From Symbiodinium natans (Eukaryota > Sar > Dinophyceae > Suessiales > Symbiodiniaceae), in NCBI GenBank assembly GCA_905221605.1, contig CAJNDS010000732.1, positions 64,001 through 79,096 on the forward strand: a DNA stretch of 15,096 nt, written 5' to 3'. The position numbers and the translations under genes are program-made. The notes beneath the pieces are model-generated. The model searched no databases. It worked only from the letters and a program-made list of their open reading frames with translations, and was not told the DNA's origin. Of this stretch, positions 7,293 to 14,922 are shown in pieces (position 1 is the first letter of the stretch; the number at the start of each line of letters is the position of its first letter).

Positions 7293-8982
7293 TGAGCTTT
7301 GAGAGCTAATTCTGAGCCTTGGGAGTTAACTTTGAAGGAGCTTTTTTTTTGCTTCTGGGAATTAATTTGCATTCTGGGAGCTAATTTTGAGCTCCGGGAG
7401 CTAATTTTGAGCTCCGGGAACTAATTTTGAAGTTCGGGAGCTAATTTGGAGCTTTGGGAGTTAATTTGGAGCTAATTTTGAGAGTTTTTGAGCTCCGGGA
7501 GTTAATTTTCAGCTCTGGGAGCTAATTTTGAGCTCGGGAGCTAATTTTGAGCTCCGGGAGCTAATTTTGAGCTCCGGGAGCTAATTTTGAGCTTTGGGAG
7601 GAATTTTTGAGCTCCAGGAGCTAATTTTGTCCTCCGGGAGCTAATTTTGAGCTTTGGGAGCTAGTTTTGAACTTTAGGAGCTAATTTTAAGATCCGGGAG
7701 CTAATTTTGAGCTCTGGGAGTTAATTTTGAGCTCCGGGAGCTAATTTTGAGCTTTGGGAGCTAATTTTGAGCTCCGGAACCTACTTTTGAGGTCTGGGAG
7801 CTAATTTGGAGCTTTGGGATTTAATTTTGAGTTCCGGGAATTAATTTTGAGCTCCGCGAGTTAATTTTGAGCTCTGGGAGCTAATTTTAACTACCGGAGC
7901 TGATTTTGAGCTTTGCGAGCTAATTTCAGCTCGGGACCTAATTTTCAGCGTTGAGAGCTAATTTTGAGCTTTGAGAGCTAATTTTGAGCTCTGGGGAGCT
8001 AATTTTGAGCTCTGGGAGCAAATTTGAGGGAGCTAATTTTGAGCTTTGAGAGCTAATTTTCAGCTCCGGGAGCTAATTTTGAGCTCTGGGAGCAAATTTG
8101 AGCTAATTTTGAGCTCCAAGAGCTAATTTCGAGCCGGGGGCTAATTTTGAGCTAATTTCGAGCTTTGGGAGCTAATTTTGAGCTCCGGGAGCAAGTTTTT
8201 GAGCTCCGGGAGCTAATTTTCAGCTCAGGGGGCTAATTTTGAGCTCTGGGAGCTAATTTTGAGCTTTGGGAGCTAATTTTGAGCTCCGGGAGCTAATTTT
8301 GAGCTCCGGGAGTTAATTTTGAGCTCCGGAAGGAAGCTAATTTTGAGCTCCGCGAGCTAATTTTGAGCTCCGAGCTAATTTTGAGCTCCGGACTTAATTT
8401 TGAGCTTTGGAAGCTAATTTTGAGCTCCGGGACCTAATTGAGCTTTGAAAGCTAATTTTGAGCTCCGGGAGCTAATTTTGAGCTCTGGGAGCTAATTTTG
8501 AGCACCAAGAGCCCGGGAGCTAATTGCGAGCTTCGGCAGCTAATTTTGAGCTTTGGGAGCTAATTTGGAGCTCCGGGAGCTAATTTTGAGCTCCGGGAGC
8601 TAATTTTGAGCTCCAGGAATTAATTTTGAGCTTTGGGAGCTAATTTTGAGCTCTGGGGAGCTAATTTTGAGCTCTGGGAGCTAATTTCGAGCTTTGGGAG
8701 CTAATTTTGAGCTTTGGGAACTAATTTGGAACTCCGGGAGCTAATTTGGAGCTCCGGGGAGCTAATTTTGAGCTCCGGCGGCTAATTTGGAGCTTTGGGA
8801 GTTAATTTTGAGCTTTGGGAGCTAATTTGGAGCTCCGGGAGCCAATTTTGAGCTCCGGGAGCCAATTTTGAGCTCCGGGAGTCTGGGAGCTAATTTCTCA
8901 GGGGAGCTAATTTTGAGCTCTAGGAGCTAATTTTGAGCTTTGGGAGCTAATTTTGAGTTCTGGGAGCTATTTTTGAGCTCTG
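7293..8982. repeat. 20-bp minisatellite, GGGAGCTAATTTTGAGCTCC
   Basis: About 84 tandem copies over 1.69 kb. Each copy has inverted arms GGAGCT/AGCTCC around a 7-nt loop, and the junction between copies (AGCTCCGGGAGCT) is a second, odd-centred palindrome. Most variation is at CCGGG, which appears as CCG, CTG, TTG or CCA. Some copies are shortened or have small insertions. Nothing like it occurs elsewhere in the window, and it sits inside an interstitial telomeric array. Confidence 0.97.
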
Positions 8983-9152
8983 GGCCCGCCCCCCCCCCCC
9001 CTCCCAAAAATGAAAAATTAGTTCCAAAAAACCGCCCCCCCCCCCACGCCGACCCTAAAACCTAATATCTAAAAAAGAAACGTTTCGCTCAAAACTTTCG
9101 CTCAAAACTTTCGCTCAAAACTTTTTGGGACCCAAACCCTATACAATTTCTA
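8983..9152. other. C-rich exit segment with 13-bp triple repeat
   Basis: Two C runs (8986-9001 and 9033-9046) flank an A-rich stretch. They are followed by three exact tandem copies of TTTCGCTCAAAAC at 9083-9095, 9096-9108 and 9109-9121, then a short transition into telomeric repeats. No gene signal was seen. Confidence 0.8.
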
Positions 9153-9339
9153 TAAACCCTAAACCCTAAACCCTAAACCCTCAACCCTAAACCCTAAACC
9201 CTAAACCCTAAACCCTAAACCCTAAACCCTAAACCCTAAACCCTAAACCCTAAACCCTAAACCCTAAACCCTAAACCCTAAACCCTAAACCCTAAACCTA
9301 AACCCTAACCCTAAACCCTAAACCTAACCCTAACCTACA
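9153..9339. repeat. Interstitial telomeric array before U4
   Basis: Mostly uniform CCCTAAA with one CCCTCAA near the left edge. The last 45 bases degrade into CCCTAA and CCTAAA forms and end CCTACAC before TAAGTG, so the U4 boundary is the only slightly altered head junction. Confidence 0.96.
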
Positions 9340-9620
9340 CTAAGTGAGGGGTCGCTTCCCTCGAGCGACAGAACCCGAACGCTCGGCCGAGGGCCTTACA
9401 GCCCGAGCGCCCAAGCGAAAAGAGAAACGGAAAAGGTGAGGGTTAAGCCTCACCGTCTGTCCTGGACAGGCCAACGGACATCGGCCTTTTTTACGACAAC
9501 GTCAGTACTCGGCTAAGGGATGGCCGGCACCCAGACCACCTTTAGCGTAGCGAAAGTATAACCCCAAATCGTAACCCTTTGCCTCTGGAGGTCGGTTCAG
9601 GGTTTTGGGTTCAGGGTTTG
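9340..9620 (+). other. U4 structured head block and inverted telomere-like block
   Basis: The hairpin series is present with small losses: GACAGAACCC weakens the outer part of the first stem, and the last hairpin reads CTTTAGCGTAGCGAAAG at 9540-9556, with one mismatch. The T6 run is at 9487-9492 and the TTCAGGG, TTTTGGG, TTCAGGG heptads at 9596-9616. U4 may be a decaying copy of the element. Confidence 0.58.
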
Positions 9621-9756
9621 TCGGGCCCCCCCCCCCCGGGGCCCCCTGGTCCCTGGTAGCTGGATTCCTGACCAGGAGGCTGGCGAGGGGTCCAGGCAGG
9701 CTGGTTGCTCAATTTCGTGATTTTGGGGGCTTTTTCACGGATTTCCAGGGCCCCCG

Positions 9757-10232
9757 AACCAAGGGCCCCCCGGGCCAAGGGCCCCCCGGGCCAAGGGCCC
9801 CCCGGGCCAAGGGCCGGGCCCCCCGGGCCAAGGGCCCCCGGGCCAAGGGCCCCCAGGGCCCCCCGGCCCATTGGACCAATCCAAGGGCCTCCCGGGCCAA
9901 GGGCCCCCCGGGCCAAGGGCCCCCCGGGCCAAGGGCCCCGGCGGGCCAGCCGGGCCAAGACCCCCGGCCCAAGGGTCCCGGGCCAAGGGCCCCCCCAACT
10001 CACGGGCCAAGGGCCCCCCGGGCCAAGGGCCCCCCGAAGCCGCCAAGGGTGCCGGCCAAGGGCCTGCCGGGCCAAGGGCTTCCCGGCCAATAGGTCCGTG
10101 TCAGCCAAGGGCCCAGGCCAAGGGCCCCCCAAGCCAAGGGACCGGCCAAGACCCTGAGTCAAGGACCCCCAACAATACGCCCCCGGACCAAGGGCCCCCA
10201 ACCAGGGCTCGGCTAAGGGCCGAGGAAGCCCC
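9757..10232. repeat. 16-bp GC minisatellite in U4
   Basis: Regular GGGCCAAGGGCCCCCC copies at about 9760-9810 and 9895-9935, interrupted by CCCATTGGACCAATCC near 9869 (itself containing the palindrome ATTGGACCAAT), with decayed copies to about 10232. Collagen-like frames are artefacts. Confidence 0.92.
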
Positions 10233-11238
10233 CAAGAGGCGCCAAGAGCCACCAAAAGCTTCAAAAGCTTCAAAAGGCCCACTAAAAGAAGGGGGACCAC
10301 AAGATTTGTCCGTGCCCACAATGAGAATATTGAAAACATTGTTTTTAGGCCCCTGCCCGCCTTTTAGTATTGAAATCGATGGCTCCCCCTAAATCAGCAA
10401 GGACCTCTACGGGCCCACGTGCCGAAGGCCCGAAAAGGACCGAAACTACCCCGAACCCCAGCCTAAACCCTGACACCGCAAAACCCTACGACGGCCTTCA
10501 AGCAAATAAGGGCCTCTACGGGCCCTAACGTGCCGAAGGCCCGAAAAGGGCCGAGGCTACCCCGAACCCCAGCTTAAACCCTAACACCGCAAAACCCTAC
10601 GAAGGCCTTCAAGCAAATAAGGGCCTCTACGGGCCCTAACTTGCCGAAGGCCCGAAAAGGGCCGAGGCTACCCCGAACCCGAGCTTAAACCCTAGCGATT
10701 GAAAGACTCATTGGCGAAAAACTCATTAATAGGTTCCCTGACCTTTAAATGAATAAAGCCTCTACGGCCCCTGACACGCCGAAGGTCCGAACAAGGCCCC
10801 GAGAGACCCCAAGAGCCACCAAAATACTTCAAAAGGCTTCAAAAGGCCCCCTAAAAGAAGGGGGACCCCAGGATGCCCGTACCCGCAATGAAAATGCGAT
10901 TTTTTGGTAGTGAAATCGATGCTTAATTGAGGCCCTTAAAGAAGGGGAATCCAAAAGCAGACACAAAGGGTTTCCCTGACCTTCAAATAAATAAGGGCCT
11001 CTACGGGCCCTGACACGCCGAAGGCCCGAAAAGGGCCGAGGCTACCCCCAACCCCAGCTTAAACCCTAACAGCGCAACTTTAAAAACATCAAAGCAAGCA
11101 TCAGAGCACAAGAAAGTAAATTCCATAAACCCTAAACCCTAATAGAGTATAGTTTGGGTGGCCGGGGTGGGTTGACGGGCAACGCGAGCGCGCGGCCAGG
11201 GGTGTTTCACACCCGAGCGCGCGCCCTCCCCTGACACA
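10233..11238 (+). repeat. U4 distal half
   Basis: Module a at about 10243-10382, module b at about 10810-10921. Sub-repeats lie from about 10400, 10493 and 10604 (spacing 111), with shorter ones near 10750 and 10990. The telomeric word is at 11127-11142 and the tail hairpin GGGTGT/ACACCC at 11210-11224. Module b keeps GATTTTTTGG at about 10899-10908. Confidence 0.85.
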
Positions 11239-11329
11239 CCCTAAACCCTAAACCCTAAACCCTAAACCCTAAACCCTAAACCCTAAACCCTAAACCCTAA
11301 ACCCTAAACCCTAAACCCTAAACCCTAAA
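11239..11329. repeat. Interstitial telomeric array between U4 and U5
   Basis: Thirteen uniform CCCTAAA heptamers bounded by the U4 tail and the CTAAGTG of U5. Confidence 0.97.
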
Positions 11330-11609
11330 CTAAGTGCGGGGTCGCTTCCGTCGAGCGACAGACCCCGAACGCTCGGCCGAGGGCCTTACAGCCCGAGCGC
11401 CCAAGCGAAAAGAGAAACGGAAAGGTGAGGGTTAAGCCTCACCGTCTGTCCTGGACATGCCAACGGACATCGGCCTTTTTTACGACAACGTCAGTACTCG
11501 GCTAAGGGATGGCCGGCACCCAGACCACCTTTAGCGTAGCTAAAGTATAACCCCAAATCGTAACCCTTTGCCTCTGGAGGTCGGTTCAGGGTTTTGGGTT
11601 CAGGGTTTG
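11330..11609 (+). other. U5 structured head block and inverted telomere-like block
   Basis: Same hairpin order. The odd-centred palindrome reads CTGTCCTGGACAT, losing its terminal pair. The T6 run is at 11476-11481, the perfect CTTTAGCGTAGCTAAAG hairpin at 11529-11545 and the TTCAGGG, TTTTGGG, TTCAGGG heptads at 11585-11605. The head opens GTGCGGGGTC in place of GTGAGGGGTC. Confidence 0.6.
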
Positions 11610-11738
11610 CCGGGCCCCCCCCCCCGGGGGCCCCCTGGTCCCTGGTAGCTGGATTCCTGGACCAGGAGGCTGGCGAGGGGTCCAGGCAGGCTGGTTGCTC
11701 AATTTCGTGATTTTGGGGGCTTTTTCACGGATTTCCAG

Positions 11739-12350
11739 GCCCCTGGCCAAGGCCCCCCGGCCAAGGGGCCCCCGGGCCAAGGGCCCCCCGGCCAAGGGCC
11801 TTTTGGGCCAAGGGCTCCCCGGGCCAAGGGCCCCCCCCCCCGGGCTACCCGAACCCTTGACCAAGGACCCCGGGCCAAGGGCCCCCCGGGCCAAGGGCCC
11901 CCCGGGCCAAGGGCCCCCCGGGCCAAGGGCCCCCCGGGCGGGCCAAGGGCCCCCCGGGCCAAGGGCCCCCCGTTCCCCCCCCCGCCCCCTCGCCAAAAGG
12001 CCAAGGGCCCCCCGAGCCAGGGGGCCAGAACCAAGGGGAGCCAAGGGGCCCTTGGTTCCCCACGGCCCAAGGGCCCCGAAGCCAAGGGCCGGGGGGCCCC
12101 GGGCCAAGGGCCCCCTGGGCCAAGGGCCCCCCGGCCCGCCTGGGCCAAGGGCCGGCTAAGGGCCCCCCCTTTTTAAGGCCCCGCACCAAGAACCCCCCAT
12201 GACCAACGGCCCCCCGCTCTGGCCAAGGACCCCCCGGGCCAAGGGCCCGAACCAGGCCAAGGGTCTTCCGGAAGGGCCCCCCAACCAAGGGCCCCAGGCC
12301 AAGGGTTTTTTGGCCTTGGGGCCAAGGGCTTTCCGGCTTGCCCCGCGCCA
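11739..12350. repeat. 16-bp GC minisatellite in U5
   Basis: Irregular copies at the left (GGCCAAGGGGCC, CTTTTGGGCC), regular copies at about 11870-11970, then heavily diverged copies to about 12350 that include GGTTCCCCACGG and TTTTTTGGCC interruptions. It is the most scrambled of the five arrays. Confidence 0.9.
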
Positions 12351-13338
12351 GGAGGCGCCAAGAGCCCCCTAAAGGCTTCAAAAGCTTCAAAAGGCCCACT
12401 AAAGGAAGGGGGACCACAAGATTTGTCCGTGCCCACAATGAAAAATGCGGGTTTTTTTTCTTGAAAACGATGGGTTTAGGCACCCCTGCCCGCAATGAAA
12501 AATGTTCTTTTTTAGTACTGAAATCGATGGCTCCCCTCCAAATCAGCAACGACCTCTACGGGCCCCCAACCTAAACTCTGACACCGCAAAACCCTACGAC
12601 AACCTTCAAGTAAATAAGGGCCTTTACGGGCCCTAACGTGCCGAAGGCCCGAAAAGGGCCGAGGCTACCCCGAACCCTAGCTTAAACCCTAATACCGCAA
12701 AACCCTGCGAAGGCCTTCAAGCAAATAAGGGCCTCTACGGGCCCTAACTTGCCGAAGGCCCGAAAAGGGCCGAGGCTACCCCGAACCCGAGCTTAAACCC
12801 TAGCGATTGAAATACTCATTAGCGAAAAATTCATTAATAGGTTCCCTGACCTTTAAATGAATAAAACCTCTGACACGCCGAAGGTCCGAACAAGGCCCCG
12901 AGAGACCCCAAGAGCCACCAAAATGCTTCAAAAGGCTTCAAAAGGCCCCCTAAAAGAAGGGGGACCCCAGGATGCCCGTACCCGCAATGAAAAATGCGAT
13001 TTTTTGGTAGTGAAATCGATGCTAAATTGAGGCCCTTAAAGAAGGGGAATCCAGGAGCAGACACAAAGGGTTTCCCTGACCTTCAAATAAATAAGGGCCT
13101 CTACGGGCCCTGACACGCCGAAGGCCCGAAAAGGGCCGAGGCTACCCCCAACCCTAGCTTAAACCCTAACAGCGCAACTTTAAAAACATCAAAGCAAGCA
13201 TCAGAGCACAAGAAAGTAAATTCCATAAACCCTAAACCCTAATAGAGTATAGTTTGGGTGGCCGGGGTGGGTTGACGGGCAACGCGAGCGCGCGGCCCGG
13301 GGTGTTTCACACCCGAGCGCGCGCCCTCCCCTGACACA
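12351..13338 (+). repeat. U5 distal half
   Basis: Module a at about 12359-12530 with two cores, the second reading TTTAGTACTGAAATCGATGG at its end. Module b is at about 12909-13021. Sub-repeats lie from about 12548 (internally deleted), 12601 and 12712 (spacing 111), with shorter ones near 12855 and 13090. The telomeric word is at 13227-13242 and the tail hairpin at 13310-13324. Confidence 0.85.
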
Positions 13339-13388
13339 CCCTAAACCCTAAACCCTAAACCCTAAACCCTAAACCCTAAACCCTAAAC
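13339..13388. repeat. Last CCCTAAA array, after U5
   Basis: About seven uniform heptamers ending CCCTAAACTGCGAG. This is the last C-strand telomeric array; no sixth unit follows, although the junction keeps the CCCTAAACT of the unit starts. Confidence 0.97.
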
Positions 13389-13643
13389 TGCGAGCAAGGC
13401 CCCTGATTAGCTGCCGGCAAGGCAGCGGGCCGCAGCGAGCCCGCCGAGCCTCTAGCGACGGCAGCCGACAACTGAGTAGCGACAGTCTAGCAGTTGGAGG
13501 CAGATGCTCTCTTTAGTGCCAGAAGAGTCAGCTTCTGGCACCGTAACGCACTCCTCACAGCTTTGAAAGAGGGAACAGGGCGTACAGCCCTAAAGCATAT
13601 TTTATTACCCTAAAGCCTAGACCCCCTTCCTTCCAATTTAAAA
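13389..13643. other. Stem-loop-rich junction segment
   Basis: Non-repeat DNA between oppositely oriented arrays. Successive inverted repeats: GCTGCC/GGCAGC, GCGGGC/GCCCGC, CAACTG/CAGTTG, a perfect 10-bp stem GTGCCAGAAG/CTTCTGGCAC with a 6-nt loop near 13517-13542, and AGGGC/GCCCT. It is followed by AT-rich sequence. No RNA family or open frame was recognised. It could encode a structured RNA or be a rearrangement junction. Confidence 0.55.
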
Positions 13644-13762
13644 ATTAGGATTTAGGATTTAGGATTTAGGGTTTAGGATTTAGGATTTAGGATTTAGGAT
13701 TTAGGATTTAGGATTTAGGATTTAGGATTTAGGATTTAGGATTTAGGATTTAGGATTTAGGA
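13644..13762. repeat. TTTAGGA variant telomeric array, opposite polarity
   Basis: Seventeen heptamers of TTTAGGA; the first reads ATTAGGA and only one canonical TTTAGGG is present, at 13665-13671. The G-rich strand is now on +, opposite to every CCCTAAA array to the left. The heptamer length and the single canonical copy tie it to the telomere repeat. Confidence 0.93.
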
Positions 13763-13779
13763 TAGGGGCCTCTCTGGGG

Positions 13780-14345
13780 AGGCCCGGCTTCGTAATTTAG
13801 CATTCGGGCGAGGCCCGGCTTCGTAATTTAGTATTCCGGGGAGGCCCGGCTTCGTAATTTAGTATTCGGGCGAGGCCCGGCTTCGTAATTTAGTATTCCG
13901 GGGAGGCCCGGCTTCGTAATTTAGTATTGCGGGGAGGCCCGGCTTCGTAATTTAGTATTCCGTGGAAGCCCGGCTTCGTAATTTAGTATTCCGGGGAGGC
14001 CCGGCTTCGTAATTTAGTATTCCGGGGAGGCCCGGCTTCGTAATTTAGTATTCCGGGGAGGCCCGGCTTCGTAATTTAGTATTCCGGGAGGCCCGGCTTC
14101 GTAATTTAGTATTCCGGGGAAGCCCGGCTTCGTAATTTAGTATTCCGGGGAGGCCCGGCTTCGTAATTTAGTATTCCGGGGAGGCCCGGCTTCGTAATTT
14201 AGTATTCCGGGGAGGCCCGGCTTCGTAATTTAGTATTCCGGGGAGGCCCGGCTTTGTAATTTAGTATTCCGGGAAGGCCCGGCTTCGTAATTTAGTATTC
14301 CGGGGAGGCCCGGCTTCGTAATTTAGTATTCCGGGGAGGCCCGGG
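13780..14345. repeat. 31-bp satellite array, first block
   Basis: About 18 direct copies of a 31-bp unit made of GAGGCCCGGC then TTCGTAATTTAG then TATTCCGGG. Copies differ at few places (TTCGGGCGAGG, TTGCGGGG, TTCCGTGGAAG, GCTTTGTAAT, one 30-bp copy). CCCGG/CCGGG arms surround a 17-nt AT-rich loop. There are no spacers between copies, so it is not a CRISPR. Confidence 0.97.
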
Positions 14346-14372
14346 GACTTGCTTCCTCTTGGCTGGGAGGGG

Positions 14373-14549
14373 CCGTTTTGGTCAAAAATCCAGAAAACGA
14401 GAGCCCACCCGGGACCGTCGATTTCAGTACTAAAAAATCACATTTTGAATAGGGACCCGGGCCGATCCTGGGGTACCCCTCATTTGGGGTGTTTTTGGAG
14501 GCAAACTTTCCCTCTCAAGGGGGGGTCGGAGTTTGAGGCAAGGGGGGGT
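14373..14549 (-). repeat. Direct repeat copy 1, holding the unit module inverted
   Basis: Read on the minus strand it contains GGGGTACCCCAGGAT (14465-14479) followed by AAAATGTGATTTTTTAGTAC and TGAAATCGA (14418-14446), matching modules a and b of the macrosatellite units, which lie on the plus strand. Polarity is therefore reversed relative to U1-U5. Confidence 0.8.
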
Positions 14550-14647
14550 CTCCGAAGACTATTTTGCCTTTAAAATTGAAAAATACCACCCCCCCTTGAC
14601 CAAAACTAGGCTGTGAAAAGGTCGCGGGGGCGGCCCTTCTGAGGCTT

Positions 14648-14722
14648 AAAAACACTGAAAAACATTGAAAAACCTTAAAAAACATTGAAAAACGCTGAAA
14701 AACCTTGAAAAACCTTGAAAAA
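14648..14722. repeat. Phased A-tracts, 10-bp repeat CTTGAAAAAC
   Basis: Eight A-tracts of five or six As at 14648-52, 58-62, 68-72, 77-82, 88-92, 98-702, 708-12 and 718-22. They are spaced exactly 10 bp apart, the classic arrangement for intrinsic DNA curvature. They lie midway between the two direct-repeat copies. Confidence 0.9.
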
Positions 14723-14745
14723 CTTGCAATCCTGAGGTGAAAGCT

Positions 14746-14922
14746 CCGTTTTGGTCAAAAAACCCAGAAAACGAGAGCCCACCCAGAGGCGTCGATTTCA
14801 GTACTAAAAAATCGCATTTTTAACTGGGACCCGGGCCGATCCTGGGGTCCCCCTCATTTGGGGTGTTTTTGGAGGCAAACTTTCCCTCTCAAGGGGGGGG
14901 TCGGAGTTTGAGGCAAGGGGGG
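14746..14922 (-). repeat. Direct repeat copy 2, holding the unit module inverted
   Basis: Nearly the same as copy 1. On the minus strand it has GGGGGACCCCAGGAT (14839-14853), identical over 15 bases to module b of U1-U5, and AAAATGCGATTTTTTAGTAC plus TGAAATCGA (14792-14820). Copy 2 is closer to the unit modules than copy 1. Confidence 0.82.

Larger units (their letters stand above)
9340..11238 (+). repeat. Macrosatellite unit U4 (type A, 1899 bp)
   Basis: Shares private features with U3 (GAAAATGCG in module b, GAATCCAAAAGCAGAC, CGGCCAATAGGTCC), so the two are probably recent duplicates now separated by the 20-bp minisatellite block. Private changes include GACAGAACCC in the head and CGGCCAGGGG in the tail. 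Confidence 0.95.
11330..13338 (+). repeat. Macrosatellite unit U5 (type B, 2009 bp)
   Basis: Groups with U2 by GAAATACTC near 12808, AATGCTTC near 12922, AAAACCTCTGACACG near 12863 and the second full core in module a. It differs from U2 in the first 111-bp sub-repeat, where a different internal deletion joins GGGCCC to CCAACCTAAACTC near 12565. Confidence 0.95.
14346..14922. other. Spacer interrupting the 31-bp satellite
   Basis: Contains two direct copies of a segment of about 178 bp (14373-14549 and 14746-14922) separated by about 196 bases that hold a C run, a TTGACCAAAA inverted partner (14596-14605) of TTTTGGTCAA (14376-14385 and 14749-14758), and phased A-tracts. The + frame at 14349-14573 is not kept as a gene. 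The second copy ends exactly where the 31-bp satellite resumes. Confidence 0.85.

Noticed and set aside
7187-7372. 61-residue minus-strand frame
   Set aside because: It runs from the AT-rich segment into the 20-bp satellite, with no similarity or start context.
928-13338. LTR or non-LTR retrotransposon, or a Y'-type helicase gene, within the units
   Set aside because: No reverse transcriptase, integrase or helicase motifs in any frame; frames outside the minisatellites are short and broken.
13780-14345. CRISPR-like array
   Set aside because: The 31-bp copies are directly contiguous with no unique spacers, and the sequence is eukaryotic satellite.
13780-14345. Link between the 31-bp unit and the module through the shared TTTAGTATT
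   Set aside because: Only nine AT-rich bases are shared with the type A module; that is too little to claim common origin.
14349-14573. 74-residue frame in the right spacer
   Set aside because: It lies over a duplicated non-coding segment; the second copy has indels in G runs and does not keep the frame.
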